DNA from: Thermogemmatispora carboxidivorans
Lineage (GTDB): Bacteria; Chloroflexota; Ktedonobacteria; Ktedonobacterales; Ktedonobacteraceae
DNA: 64,000 nucleotides
Assembly: GCF_000702505.1 (NCBI RefSeq)
Contig: NZ_JNIM01000001.1
Coordinates: 5,494,327-5,558,326 of the forward strand
Reading direction: 5' to 3'
Within the stretch, counting starts at the first letter, position 1; every line of letters starts with the position of its first letter. Under the pieces are notes generated by a model, which saw only the letters and a program-made list of their open reading frames with translations, did not search any database and had not been told where the DNA came from. Below are positions 42,020-51,533 of the stretch, in pieces. A program made the position numbers and the translations under genes.

Positions 42020-43765
42020 ATGGTCAGCGATTCTGCCAATGTGCCACCTGTTTCGTCAGGGCGCACGGGTCGCAAGCCTGTGGGCATTACCAAGGGACCG
42101 GGCGAGTCGGCCCACGAATATACCTTTGTCTCGCGCGACGATGAGCAGGTCCTCAAGAACGGCGAGTATGTCTATTATGAACTCAATGAGCCTGATGAGT
42201 GGGGCCAGAACGGCGCCCAGCCGATAGCGCGGCGCGTGCTGGGCCGCATTATCAAGCGTGTTCCCCTGCAGCTCTATCCTGACACCTTTCTGGCCGAGCC
42301 GGAGGTCTCGCCGGCCCAGGTTGCGGCGATGGTCGGCTACGATGCGCGAGCCAACGAACTCTTCGAGCTGCACGTCGCCATCATGGGCTATTATGATCCC
42401 GCAAGCGGCTCCTTTATTAACCCCTGGATACCACCCCAGTCGGGCAAACAGATTTTCCTGGCGGACGATGAGATGCTCTCGCAGATCCTCTGCCGTAAGC
42501 GCGTTGGTCAGCCTGGCTCGGCGACCATCGGCTCGCTGTTAACGCGGACGCCGGGGGCGGTGCCCATCGTCCTCTCGGTCAAGGATGTTGTCAGTACCCA
42601 TCTAGCCATTATCGCCAGCACTGGCGCCGGCAAGAGCTACCTGGCCAGCGTGATTATCGAAGAGCTGATGAGGCCCTACAATAAAGCCTGCGTGCTCATC
42701 GTCGACCCGCACGGCGAGTATGGCACGCTCGATCAATTGCCGAATCTTCCCGAATTCTCTGAGGAGAGCGGCGAAGAGGGGGGCGAGGGCTATCGGGCCC
42801 AGGTGCGCGTCTACCGCCCCGAGCAGGTTAAGGTCCGTCTCTCAACCTTGAACATGGGAGACATGCGTCATCTCTTGCCTGAGATGACTGAGAAGCAGCA
42901 ACACCTGCTTAGCCGCGCTCTGCGTAAAGTGAACGAGATGAAGCGAGGTACGCCCTGGAGCGCGCAGGACCTGATGGAGGCCATTCGTAAGGTGGCGCGC
43001 AGCAAAAACGATGAAGACGGCGAGGGAGCGGACGACTCCAGTACCGTGCACGCCTTGATGTGGCGTATCGAGCAGCGCTTTGTCGATAGCTTCACCTTTG
43101 ATGATGTCCAGCATCTGGATCTGCGTGAGATCTTCAAGCCCGGCCAGTGCACCGTATTGCAGCTGAACGAAGTAGATGAGCGTGATCAACAGGTCATTGT
43201 CGCCACGCTCCTGCGCCGGCTCTATCAGGCACGCATGAATACAGAGCGCGGCAAAGTGCGCTCTGGCGAATCCTATCTGCCCTATCCGGTCTTTGTATTG
43301 CTGGAGGAAGGTCACCATTTTGCGCCGAGCGGCACCGAAGTAGTCTCGACCCAGATTCTCAAACAGGTCCTGGCCGAGGGGCGCAAGTTCGGCATTGGCG
43401 TGGGCATCATCAGTCAGCGGCCCGGCAAGCTCGACGCCGATGTCTTGAGCCAGTGCCAGACCCAGTGCATCATGCGCATTGTTAACGAGATTGATCAGAA
43501 GAGCGTAGCCGCCGCCATTGAGGGGGTCGGTCGTGATCTGCTGGACAATCTGCCTGCGCTCTCGAAGGGTCAGGTGATTGTGGCGGGGGCTGCGGTCAAC
43601 ACGCCGGTGATCTGTCGTGTTCGCCAGCGCCTGACCCGGCACGGAGGCGAAAGTAAAGATGCCCCGGATATCTGGCAGAAGTACTTTAGCGCTGAGGCCC
43701 GCGCGAGCCGCCGCCTCCAGGAAGCGCCCCTGGGGAACAACCAGGGGTTCAGCCTGTTGAAGTAA
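42020..43765 (+). CDS. herA: HerA-family DNA-translocating ATPase
   Basis: 581 residues from the ATG at 42020 (GGAG 10 nt upstream); the frame from 41927 has no ribosome site. The N-terminal ~190 residues form a HAS-barrel (HEYTFVSRDDEQVLKNGEYV, VLGRIIKRVPLQLYP). The ATPase core has Walker A IIASTGAGKSYLAS, VLIVDPHGEYG, Walker B FVLLEEGHHFAPSG, the arginine-finger region LAEGRKFGIGVGIISQRPGKLD and QCQTQCIMRIVNE. HerA hexamers pump DNA in double-strand break end processing and are also used in antiphage systems (for example with Sir2 or DUF4297 proteins); here neighbours do not include those effectors. Confidence 0.92.
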   Translation: MVSDSANVPPVSSGRTGRKPVGITKGPGESAHEYTFVSRDDEQVLKNGEYVYYELNEPDEWGQNGAQPIARRVLGRIIKRVPLQLYPDTFLAEPEVSPAQVAAMVGYDARANELFELHVAIMGYYDPASGSFINPWIPPQSGKQIFLADDEMLSQILCRKRVGQPGSATIGSLLTRTPGAVPIVLSVKDVVSTHLAIIASTGAGKSYLASVIIEELMRPYNKACVLIVDPHGEYGTLDQLPNLPEFSEESGEEGGEGYRAQVRVYRPEQVKVRLSTLNMGDMRHLLPEMTEKQQHLLSRALRKVNEMKRGTPWSAQDLMEAIRKVARSKNDEDGEGADDSSTVHALMWRIEQRFVDSFTFDDVQHLDLREIFKPGQCTVLQLNEVDERDQQVIVATLLRRLYQARMNTERGKVRSGESYLPYPVFVLLEEGHHFAPSGTEVVSTQILKQVLAEGRKFGIGVGIISQRPGKLDADVLSQCQTQCIMRIVNEIDQKSVAAAIEGVGRDLLDNLPALSKGQVIVAGAAVNTPVICRVRQRLTRHGGESKDAPDIWQKYFSAEARASRRLQEAPLGNNQGFSLLK

Positions 43766-43768
43766 GCT

Positions 43769-44164
43769 ATGGCCAAGCAACAGCTACGCTATCGCATTTC
43801 CAATCGTGCTGCGCTCTCTCTCCTGGGTGGGCTGGCCCTGCCAGTATGGGCGGCCTTTCTCCTCTTTACCTATTTTGTTCCACCGCGAGGCTTTCTGGCC
43901 TTCGTGGCTTTTTTTGTGCTCCTGTTGGGGGCGCTCATCTGCACGCTTGCGCCTCTTGCCTACCTCTTCGGCCTGCTCTTCATTTCTTCGCGTCTCTACC
44001 GGACAACGATCCGGCATGCGCTGCGTCAGGGGTGTCTCCTGTCGCTCTGTATTGTGCTCAATTTAATCCTGCGTGCCCTCCATAGCTGGAGCCTCCTGGC
44101 TGCTCTGGCCATTGTAGCCGCTGCGGTCCTTGTTGAGCTGCTCTCGCTGGCGAAGAAGTGGTGA
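43769..44164 (+). CDS. Small membrane protein, four predicted helices
   Basis: 131 residues, starting 4 nt after the herA stop. Four hydrophobic segments (SLLGGLALPVWAAFLLFTYF, FLAFVAFFVLLLGALICTLA, CLLSLCIVLNLILRAL, LLAALAIVAAAVLVELL) with a short basic N-terminus. No known family. The next gene (GT9) starts 4 nt after its stop, so herA, this gene and GT9 look like one transcription unit. Confidence 0.7.
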   Translation: MAKQQLRYRISNRAALSLLGGLALPVWAAFLLFTYFVPPRGFLAFVAFFVLLLGALICTLAPLAYLFGLLFISSRLYRTTIRHALRQGCLLSLCIVLNLILRALHSWSLLAALAIVAAAVLVELLSLAKKW

Positions 44165-44167
44165 GCC

Positions 44168-45145
44168 ATGAATGTGAGCAGAACTGATGACAAGAGCAGA
44201 GAGCTGCTGGTAATTCGTCCCGGGGCGATTGGCGATACGCTGCTGACGTTCCCGGTCCTGTCTGCTCTACGGGCGACCTTGCCATCGACCCGCCTGACGC
44301 TCGTGGGCAATGCGCAGGTGCTGCCGCTGGCGCGCTGGCTTGGGGTAGCCGACGCCGTCGAGGACTATGCTGACCTGCGCTGGAGCGCGCTCTTTGCAGA
44401 AGGGGGCCTGGATCACATGGGGCTGGGCCCACGTCTGCGCCAGGCGGAGCGCGTGGTCTGCTGGCTGACTGATGCCGAGGGCCTCGTAGAGCGCAATTTG
44501 CGCGAGGCCGGAGTGACTGCGGTCACGGTCCGACCTGGCCGCCCACCGGCGGGGGCAGGTGTCCATGTGGCATCGTATCTGGCGCAGACGCTGGGATTGG
44601 TCTTTGATGTAGCCAGAGCGGTGGCCAGCTGCTATCGGCTCCCTTCTGCTGTGCTTGAGCAGGAGCTGCCCCTCTTCAACGCTGCGCCTCTGGTCATTCA
44701 TCCGGGCAGTGGCTCTGCCCTCAAATGCTGGCCAGCCTCCCGCTTTGCTGCTGTGGTGCGCTGGGCCTGGGCGCGTGATTGGCCGGTGCTGGTGTTGGCC
44801 GGACCTGCCGATCATGGGCAGCTGGCGGCGCTGTTGGGCGCCTTGCCAGCCCCACTGCCGGATACGATAAAAGTGCTGGTTGATCTGCCTCTGCTACGGG
44901 TCGCTGCCCAGATTCAACGGGCCCGCTGCTATCTGGGCAACGATAGCGGGCTCAGCCATCTGGCCGGCTTGCTCGGGGTGCCAACCGTAGCCCTCTTTGG
45001 TCCCTCGAACCCTGCAGTCTGGCGCCCCCTGGGGCCTGCAGTGGTGACCGTGCAGTCACAGCCACTGGATCAACTGGCTGTTGACGTCGTTGTACGGCAC
45101 ATCGCGCAGCTGGAAAGCACGATGGCCCGAGATTGGGGGAGATGA
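44168..45145 (+). CDS. Glycosyltransferase family 9 (heptosyltransferase-like)
   Basis: 325 residues, GT-B fold. N-terminal LLVIRPGAIGDTLLTFPVLSAL with the acceptor-side Asp of GAIGDTL, the donor-binding VIHPGSGSALKCWP, VLVLAGPAD, and the C-terminal CYLGNDSGLSHLAGLLGVPTVALFGPSNP, all typical of ADP-heptose:LPS heptosyltransferases. Ktedonobacteria are thought to be monoderm without LPS, so another glycoconjugate acceptor is likely. It is packed directly behind the small membrane protein. Confidence 0.85.
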   Translation: MNVSRTDDKSRELLVIRPGAIGDTLLTFPVLSALRATLPSTRLTLVGNAQVLPLARWLGVADAVEDYADLRWSALFAEGGLDHMGLGPRLRQAERVVCWLTDAEGLVERNLREAGVTAVTVRPGRPPAGAGVHVASYLAQTLGLVFDVARAVASCYRLPSAVLEQELPLFNAAPLVIHPGSGSALKCWPASRFAAVVRWAWARDWPVLVLAGPADHGQLAALLGALPAPLPDTIKVLVDLPLLRVAAQIQRARCYLGNDSGLSHLAGLLGVPTVALFGPSNPAVWRPLGPAVVTVQSQPLDQLAVDVVVRHIAQLESTMARDWGR

Positions 45146-45303
45146 GGGGGACCCAAATGAGGTGCTCAGGTGCCAAAAAGCAGGGCTTCGATCGTTGTGA
45201 GATAAGGGGGAGTATCTCGGTGCCTCCCTACCGGCGGCGGTCGCAGGGGTATCGACCTGCACAACGAGACTGAAATGTTGGTTGAGATTGAGGATAACGC
45301 GCG

Positions 45304-46122
45304 ATGCTAGATCAAGAGCAACGAGATGGGCAAGGAGTGAGAGGCCAACCGCTCTCTGGTAAGTTGGTCCTACCGGCGGCTCCCGGAGGACGGCCAGGAG
45401 AGTGGTCTGCTGATCCACTGCAGCAAACGACCTATATCGCTCCAGAGATGCTGATCCGGCGTTCGCGGCAGAGCGCGCCGCCGACGCTGTTGGGGAAGAT
45501 CAGCTATTTCTGGCAGAAGGACCCGGCCTACAAGGTCTTGATGGTTGCCAGCGTGTTGGTGCTGATCGCCGGAGTAATCTTCTCGGTCATCATCGGCAAT
45601 ACCCTCATTCAAGGAAGCTCTACGATGGAGGCCCGCGTGCCTTTGACCCCGCCCCCTGGCGTGGCCCCAACAGGCACAGTGGACCTGCGTCCGACTTTCC
45701 CTACGCCAAGCGGCCAGGGCAGTAATGAGAGCAGCCAGCCTCCTATGCAGAGCACGCCCTCGCTGAAACCAACCCGTACCACGGATAACGGGAACGGCTC
45801 CAATAACGGAGCGGTTCAGATTACTGGTCTCCCCGGTAGCGTGCCTAATAACAGCGATGTAGTGGTTACGGTCATCACTAATCAGCCTAACAGCTTCGTT
45901 CAGCTCCAGGTCACCTATAATGTGGCGCCCTTTGTGACCGTGGTCAACGGTAATACTGATGCTTCCGGTATGGCTACACTGACCTGGCACGTGCAGGTTT
46001 TCTCTGCAAGCAGACGCGCCCAGGCCCGCGTCCATGCGACTGTTTTCGGCTCCAATGGGGCCACTAGCTCGAATACTGTAACCGTACGCATTACAACCAG
46101 TGCCTTTGCTCCTGCCAATTAG
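45304..46122 (+). CDS. Single-pass membrane protein with Pro/Ser/Thr linker and Ig-like outer domain
   Basis: 272 residues from the ATG at 45304 (GAGG 10 nt upstream). Residues 1-75 are cytoplasmic, one TM helix (VLMVASVLVLIAGVIFSVII) lies at about 78-97, then a Pro/Thr/Ser/Asn-rich linker and a C-terminal ~95-residue beta-sandwich (VQITGLPGSVPNNSDVVVTV, SGMATLTWHVQVF, VRITTSA) typical of bacterial Ig-like domains. Function unknown. It precedes the pseudokinase with a 534-nt spacer. Confidence 0.7.
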   Translation: MLDQEQRDGQGVRGQPLSGKLVLPAAPGGRPGEWSADPLQQTTYIAPEMLIRRSRQSAPPTLLGKISYFWQKDPAYKVLMVASVLVLIAGVIFSVIIGNTLIQGSSTMEARVPLTPPPGVAPTGTVDLRPTFPTPSGQGSNESSQPPMQSTPSLKPTRTTDNGNGSNNGAVQITGLPGSVPNNSDVVVTVITNQPNSFVQLQVTYNVAPFVTVVNGNTDASGMATLTWHVQVFSASRRAQARVHATVFGSNGATSSNTVTVRITTSAFAPAN

Positions 46123-46656
46123 CCAGGGCCAGCTCTGGGTATCTGCTGGCTTCTGGCCGATCGCTCTGTCGTCAGGGGACTGTCTCGGTTCGCCGCTCTG
46201 TACTCGGGCCTGAGAAAGACGCTGGTCACTGGCAAAGCTGAGCTGGCAAGAGGATGCTCCCGATGGCCGGAGTTGAAAGAAGCGAGCCAGGCCAGTCCCT
46301 ATCTGGCGTGAGCCGTAAGCGATCGGTGTGATGTCGCTGGGGGGGCCGCTGTAGAGCATCCCTCTGTGTCCTCCTCCCCCGCCCGGCAGCTCGCTCGTTC
46401 ATGCGCCTGCCCTCGTTCTAGCCTCTCTGCCTGACCCTGGTGTTGTTCGCCTCGCTGCTGGAACATTCCGTGCTGCTTACCTGCTTCACAGCTGCTACAG
46501 GATATGGTATCTTGTAGCAGCAAGCTTATAACAGTTCTACCCTTTCTCTAGTGGAATGAAAGGAAGAGGCCTACTCTACCCGCGATCATTCCAGCAGAGG
46601 CTTCGAGTGACAGATAGACCATCAGCGCTCCGACCTGAGAAGGAGGCGGAAAGAGC
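46123..46656. other. Spacer upstream of the transmembrane pseudokinase
   Basis: 534 nt with no gene. GCTGCTACA (46491-46499) and TGTAGCAGC (46513-46521) form a 9-bp hairpin that may terminate the upstream transcript. AAGGAGG at 46640-46646 is the ribosome site of the next gene. Confidence 0.5.
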
Positions 46657-48945
46657 GTGAAGAAGCCAGGTGACTACATTGGACGCTATCGCCTGCTGAG
46701 CTGTTTGCGGCAGACCCCCCTGTGCCAGTTCTATCTTGTGGAGCACGGTGAGGCTCCGGGCACTCTCTACGCCCTGCAGCTCTGGCCGACCATTACTCTG
46801 CGATCCAGGCAAGCATATATCGAATTTATTGAATGGATGAAAGCAGTAGTTAACCTGCGAGATCCAGCGCTACTGCCTGTCTTCGAAGGAGATGTAGTCG
46901 AGGACCACCCTTACCTTGTACAGGGGAGCGAGCTAGTCACCAGGAGTGAGATCTTAACGCTGCGCTTGGCGCGTAAGAGCCAGGAGCCGTTGTCGGGTGA
47001 CCTGGTGCGTCAGGTGATAGAGCAGGTTGGTCGAGGACTGGTGGCAGTTCACGGGCTGGACCTGGTGCATGGCCAGCTAGCGCCGCAGTGGGTCCTGCTG
47101 ACCGCCGACGGGCGCATCCTTCTGAGCGGCCTGAAACCGCCCTTCTCCGTGCCGGATCAGGATCATCCGCTCTACCGTCCGCCCGAGGGCCAGACCAGCA
47201 AGCGCGGCGACCAATACGCCCTGGCCATGCTGGTGCGCGATATGCTCAGCGGGCCCTTCTCAACGTCGCAGCAAGCAGATCCCGGCCTCAATCTCGCTGC
47301 CTTGGAGCCGGCCACTCAGTCTGATCCCCAGCGGCGCTTCGCCTCGGTGCGTGCCTTTCTGCGGGCCCTCGGCTGTGAAGTGCCCCTCGCGGAGAGTCCT
47401 CTAGAGCGCTGGGAGCGACCAATTGAAGCGACCCCAAAGGATGAGGATACCGATAAGCGCCGGGCCATAGCCCAGGGGCAGCCTTCGGAGCAGCTGCCGC
47501 TCACTCCCTTGCCGGAGGGCACTCTGGCCCCGACGCTGCTCGCTGGAGAAGAAGTGAGCAGCAGCAGGGCTGAGCCAATCGTACCAGCTCTTCCTTTGAC
47601 GCCAGCACCAATCTCGTGGCCTTCTCCTCTTAGAGAAGGAGTAGCCTCGCTGCCTGCGGCCAGCGAAGAACCAGGCCCCACCGGAACTACTACAACCCCG
47701 GTGGCATCTGGGCCAGCAAAGCCGCGCATCATCGGGCAACTCCCTGTACGGCGCCTCCTTTCGTTCTCTCCTCACAGGCGCAGGCTGGCTCTGAGCGCAG
47801 CCGCTGCCATTGTACTCGTTTTGCTCCTCATTTGGGGAGGAACATGGCTTTATGGTCTCCTACCTGCTACTGCCGCGACTGTGACCATCGTGCCGGTGCG
47901 TCAGGAGGTCGTGCAGTCTTACAATTTCTTGCGCGCTCAGAGCAGCAATTTTGCCAATCGTCAGGTAGCGACGCGCGTGCTCAGCTATACGACTCCCAAG
48001 CGCTCTAAAACGGTGCCGGGCAGCATCGCCCACGCCAACATTCCGGCTACCTCCGCCCACGGACAACTCGTCTTCTCCTCGGTGAGCCGCGACGTTCAGC
48101 CTGGCGAGTCATTGCTGATCCATCTTAGCAATGGCTTGGACCTGATCGTTGTCAACCACGGCTTGATTAGTGCTCAAGGTTCGACGACTGTCAATGCTAT
48201 GGTCGAACAGGCCGGCAGCCAGGGCAATATCCCCGCTCACTTCGTGGATGGCGTCTATCAATTCACTGGGAGCGCAACGAGCGCCGCCTTTACCACCTAC
48301 ATCTCTAATCCAGCCCCTTTCACCGGGGGCGCTGACGCTTACAATGGGCCAGAGGTCACTCAGCAGGATATCGATAGTGCTCAACAGGATCTGAACCTGC
48401 AGCTGCGCCAGGAGGCAAGGCAGCAGCTTCAGACCCAGCTTCACCCCGGAGAGGACTTTCTGAGCCTTGGCGGGGATGTGCTTGATTGCTCAGCTCAGGA
48501 GCAGGCCAATCATCGTGCGGGGGACCGCGCTGCCACCGTCACTGTGACTGAGCAGTTGAGCTGTAAGGCTGTGGCCTACGATGCTCAGAACCTGATTCAC
48601 TGGATAGAGCAGGATCTGCAGCAGCGGGTAGAGCGGAGTCTAGGGGCACATTTTGGACGGGTAGGTGAGCTGCAAACCGCGGCCTCGCTTGGACTTATCC
48701 AGGCGTCGCAGTTCTTGGTGATCGCCAGCGGTCAGTGGGTGTTGCAGCTCGATGCCGCCGGGCGGCAGGCAGTGGCGCAGAGCATTGCCGGTCTCTCTCA
48801 GGATGAGGCGCGGGCGCTCCTCCTCAAGCGGTTCCATGCCAAAACCAGGGATCTGCAACTGGCGCCCCTCTGGGGAAAGCATTTGCCGGTCAGTGCCAGC
48901 GCCATCACGATCGTCGGTCTCCCTTCCTTACCACCTGGCTCCTGA
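46657..48945 (+). CDS. Transmembrane pseudokinase with extracellular domain
   Basis: 762 residues from GTG at 46657 (AAGGAGG 10 nt upstream). The first ~260 residues align to the Ser/Thr kinase fold (GRYRLLSCLRQTPLCQFYLVEH; LVHGQLAPQWVLLTADGRILLSG) but lack every catalytic residue: no Gly loop, LYALQLW for VAIK, HGQ for HRD, LSGLK for DFG. After a Pro/Ser linker comes a TM helix at about 377-402, then a ~360-residue outer part with repeated beta segments and a coiled DSAQQDLNLQLRQEARQQLQ stretch. Its TVTVTEQLSCKAVAYD region parallels TVTVTLTEQG in the active kinase at 17.9-20.1 kb. Likely a non-catalytic envelope sensor. Confidence 0.8.
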   Translation: MKKPGDYIGRYRLLSCLRQTPLCQFYLVEHGEAPGTLYALQLWPTITLRSRQAYIEFIEWMKAVVNLRDPALLPVFEGDVVEDHPYLVQGSELVTRSEILTLRLARKSQEPLSGDLVRQVIEQVGRGLVAVHGLDLVHGQLAPQWVLLTADGRILLSGLKPPFSVPDQDHPLYRPPEGQTSKRGDQYALAMLVRDMLSGPFSTSQQADPGLNLAALEPATQSDPQRRFASVRAFLRALGCEVPLAESPLERWERPIEATPKDEDTDKRRAIAQGQPSEQLPLTPLPEGTLAPTLLAGEEVSSSRAEPIVPALPLTPAPISWPSPLREGVASLPAASEEPGPTGTTTTPVASGPAKPRIIGQLPVRRLLSFSPHRRRLALSAAAAIVLVLLLIWGGTWLYGLLPATAATVTIVPVRQEVVQSYNFLRAQSSNFANRQVATRVLSYTTPKRSKTVPGSIAHANIPATSAHGQLVFSSVSRDVQPGESLLIHLSNGLDLIVVNHGLISAQGSTTVNAMVEQAGSQGNIPAHFVDGVYQFTGSATSAAFTTYISNPAPFTGGADAYNGPEVTQQDIDSAQQDLNLQLRQEARQQLQTQLHPGEDFLSLGGDVLDCSAQEQANHRAGDRAATVTVTEQLSCKAVAYDAQNLIHWIEQDLQQRVERSLGAHFGRVGELQTAASLGLIQASQFLVIASGQWVLQLDAAGRQAVAQSIAGLSQDEARALLLKRFHAKTRDLQLAPLWGKHLPVSASAITIVGLPSLPPGS

Positions 48946-49221
48946 CTGACAGGGCAAACAACGTCTCTCTCGGCGGCCTGGCGGGGGACCAGGAGCCGCT
49001 CACCCTGTGATGGCTCGTGTGGATCAGGCGTATCTCCAAAGGGAGAGGCTCGTATGGGAAGCACGAGGCAACACCGGGCGGGGAACGCAGAAGCAGGGCC
49101 AGGCCGCCTCTCCTGGCTCTAGCCGTCGGATCGGAGACATTACCTTCTCTGCGGCTGGCAGTCCTGTCGAGCCTGAATGAACCTGATGGCCGGCCCTGCT
49201 GCCAGCCAGAGGACAAAGCCT

Positions 49222-50181
49222 ATGATTCAACCGAAAGAGCTTGTTCAAGTCAGTGAGGCGGCCAGGGCGCTACGCAAGAACATCGGGCAGGTTCTGGTCG
49301 GTAAGGAAGCGGTCATCGATCTTCTGTTAGTGGCCCTCCTGTGCGAAGGTCATGTACTCTTTGAAGATGTTCCAGGAACCGGCAAAACCACCTTAGCCAG
49401 GTCCCTTGCTCGCTCGCTGGCTTGCTCTTTCCAGCGCATCCAGTTTACGCCTGATCTGTTGCCCTCTGACATCACAGGGATCACCTTTTTCAACCAGCAA
49501 CAGGGCACGTTCGAATTTCGTCCCGGGCCACTGTTGGCTCAGATCGTTCTGGCCGACGAAATTAACCGGGCCGCGCCACGCACGCAATCCGCCCTGCTCG
49601 AAGCGATGGAGGAGCGCCAGATCAGCGTCGAGCGCGAGACAATTGCTCTGCCTCGACCCTTTATGGTGATTGCCACCCAGAACCCCATTGAGCTAGAGGG
49701 TACCTTCCCGCTGCCAGAGGCCCAGCTCGATCGCTTCTTTATGCGCCTGCGCCTGGACTATCCTACGGCGGCGGAGGAGCGCCAGATTCTGCGCCGTTTT
49801 CGCCAGCGGCAGCCGCTGACCGAGCTGCAACCTGTGCTCAGCAGTGAGCAGCTTGCTCGTTTCCAGCAAGTGGTGCGCATGGTAGAGGTTGAAGAGAGTA
49901 TTGAGGGCTATCTGATCGAGCTAGTGCGGGCCACCAGGCAGCACAAAGCCATCGAGCTAGGAGCCAGTCCGCGCGGTACCCTGGCCCTCTATCGCGCTGC
50001 TCAGGCGTTGGCTGCAATCGAAGGGCGCACCTACGTGCTGCCCGATGATATCAAGCGCCTGGCTGTCCCTGTTCTGGCTCATCGCCTGTTACCAACGGGT
50101 CAAGCAAGTTTGCATGGTCAGTCCTTAGAGAAGCTTGTCACCTCGATCGTAGAAAGCATGCCGGTGCCTGTTGAGCCATGA
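49222..50181 (+). CDS. MoxR-family AAA+ ATPase
   Basis: 319 residues from the ATG at 49222 (AGAGGA 9 nt upstream); an ATG at 49177 has no ribosome site. NIGQVLVGKEAVIDLLLVALLCEGHVLFEDVPGTGKTTLAR holds the MoxR N-terminal signature and Walker A; Walker B is IVLADEINRAAPRTQSALLEAMEERQ, followed by sensor 1 in VIATQNPIELEGTFPLPEAQLDRF. MoxR proteins act as chaperones for vWA/DUF58 partners. Its stop overlaps the DUF58 start (ATGA). The MoxR-DUF58 pair is standard; its pseudokinase flanks are not. Confidence 0.95.
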   Translation: MIQPKELVQVSEAARALRKNIGQVLVGKEAVIDLLLVALLCEGHVLFEDVPGTGKTTLARSLARSLACSFQRIQFTPDLLPSDITGITFFNQQQGTFEFRPGPLLAQIVLADEINRAAPRTQSALLEAMEERQISVERETIALPRPFMVIATQNPIELEGTFPLPEAQLDRFFMRLRLDYPTAAEERQILRRFRQRQPLTELQPVLSSEQLARFQQVVRMVEVEESIEGYLIELVRATRQHKAIELGASPRGTLALYRAAQALAAIEGRTYVLPDDIKRLAVPVLAHRLLPTGQASLHGQSLEKLVTSIVESMPVPVEP

Positions 50182-51485
50182 AACGTAGCTGGTACTTTCT
50201 CGCACTGGGTGTCTTAGTGGCCAGCGTTCTTTTCCGTCAGCTGTTGCTCTTGATCGTTGGGCTACTGTTACTCCTCATACTACTATTGATCGATGTCTGG
50301 GGGACCTTTTGTCTGGTGAACCTGCGCTATCAACGCGCTTTCAGCCAGCAGAGGGCTAGCTTTGGCGAAGAGATCGTCCTGACCCAGGTGCTGGAGAATG
50401 CCAAGCTGCTGCCGCTCCCCTGGGTTGAAGTCAGTGATCGGGTACCCCTGGCGCTGGTCTTTCGCGGCCTTGGACCCCATCTCATTCCAGACGGCGGGAG
50501 AGCCATCATCGAGAGCCTCTTTAGCCCACGCTGGTACGAGCGTATCGCGCGCAGCTATCGGCTGCGCTGTCTGGCGCGGGGAGTGCACACCTTTGGTCCC
50601 ACCGTCCTGCGCAGTGGCGATCTTTTTGGCTTCGTTAGCCGGCGTCAGGAACTGGACAACCGAGAGCAGATCCTTGTCTATCCTCCCCTTGTCTCGCTCA
50701 CCCGGCTGGGACTGCCGGCGCGCCATCCCTTTGGGGAGCGGCCCGCGCCCCAGCGCCTGCTAGAAGATCCTGCGCGCGTCTACGGCATCCGCGATTATTG
50801 CCAGGGCGATGAACTCAGGCGGGTGCACTGGAAAGCCTCGGCGCGTGCCATGCGCCTGCAGAGCAAGGTTTACGAAGCCAGCACCACCTATACGCTGGCC
50901 CTCTTTCTGGACATGCCGCCGGCCCTCTCCCTGCTGGACCTGGGGGTAAGCCGGGAGCTGCAGGAGCTGGCCATCTGCGCGGCGGCCTCAGTAGCCGACT
51001 GGGGGCTGCAGGCTGGCTATGCCGTTGGCCTCTACTGCAATGGCATGCTTGCCGGCCTGGAGGGCGGCAGCGCTCTCCCGGAGACCCTGCCTGTGGAGCT
51101 ACCACGGGACCACCAGGAGCCGCGGTCGGGCATTATTCGCCTGCCTCCAGCCAGCGGCGCCAGGCAGCGTCAGCGCATTTTAGAAGCCCTCGCGCGCGCC
51201 GAATCTCACTATGGCAAGCCCATCGAGGCCGTCTTGCAGGCCGAACATACACACCTGCCCTTTGGGGCCACTGTGATCCTGGTAACCAGTACCATCAGCG
51301 AGGCCCTGCTCTCGGTCCTGCAGCGCTTGCAGCGTAGTGGTCATCCTGTCTCTCTGCTGTATATCGGCCAGGCTCCGGTGACAAAAGTGCCTGGGGTCCT
51401 GGTCCAGCACATTGGGGGTGAAGGGACCTGGCGGGCCATTCTCGCCTCGTTTGAGCGAGGACAGGATCCTGCCGATTCTCCTTAG
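50178..51485 (+). CDS. DUF58-domain membrane protein
   Basis: 435 residues. Two N-terminal TM helices (LALGVLVASVLFRQLLLLIV, LLLLILLLIDVWG), then a beta domain, and the DUF58 core YGIRDYCQGDELRRVHWKASARAM with the family's R-x-Y-x2-GD-x2-R-x-I/V-H-W-x-A-S/T-A-R signature. A vWA-like C-terminal half follows (TLALFLDMPPAL, a non-canonical MIDAS). It works with the MoxR ATPase encoded immediately upstream (4-nt overlap). The role in this organism is unknown; an inverted repeat follows the stop. Confidence 0.92.
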   Translation: MKRSWYFLALGVLVASVLFRQLLLLIVGLLLLLILLLIDVWGTFCLVNLRYQRAFSQQRASFGEEIVLTQVLENAKLLPLPWVEVSDRVPLALVFRGLGPHLIPDGGRAIIESLFSPRWYERIARSYRLRCLARGVHTFGPTVLRSGDLFGFVSRRQELDNREQILVYPPLVSLTRLGLPARHPFGERPAPQRLLEDPARVYGIRDYCQGDELRRVHWKASARAMRLQSKVYEASTTYTLALFLDMPPALSLLDLGVSRELQELAICAAASVADWGLQAGYAVGLYCNGMLAGLEGGSALPETLPVELPRDHQEPRSGIIRLPPASGARQRQRILEALARAESHYGKPIEAVLQAEHTHLPFGATVILVTSTISEALLSVLQRLQRSGHPVSLLYIGQAPVTKVPGVLVQHIGGEGTWRAILASFERGQDPADSP

Positions 51486-51486
51486 C

Positions 51487-51533
51487 CTGCCCTGACCAGC
51501 TCTGCCGCCGTTGCTCAAAGCTGGCCAGGGCAG
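51487..51533 (+). terminator. Imperfect 15-bp hairpin after the DUF58 gene
   Basis: Arms at 51487-51501 and 51519-51533 pair with one mismatch (A/C), 17-nt loop. No T-run follows, so it may be a weak terminator or a processing stem. Confidence 0.5.

Noticed and set aside
42842..43780. 312-residue minus-strand frame
   Set aside because: Antisense shadow of herA.
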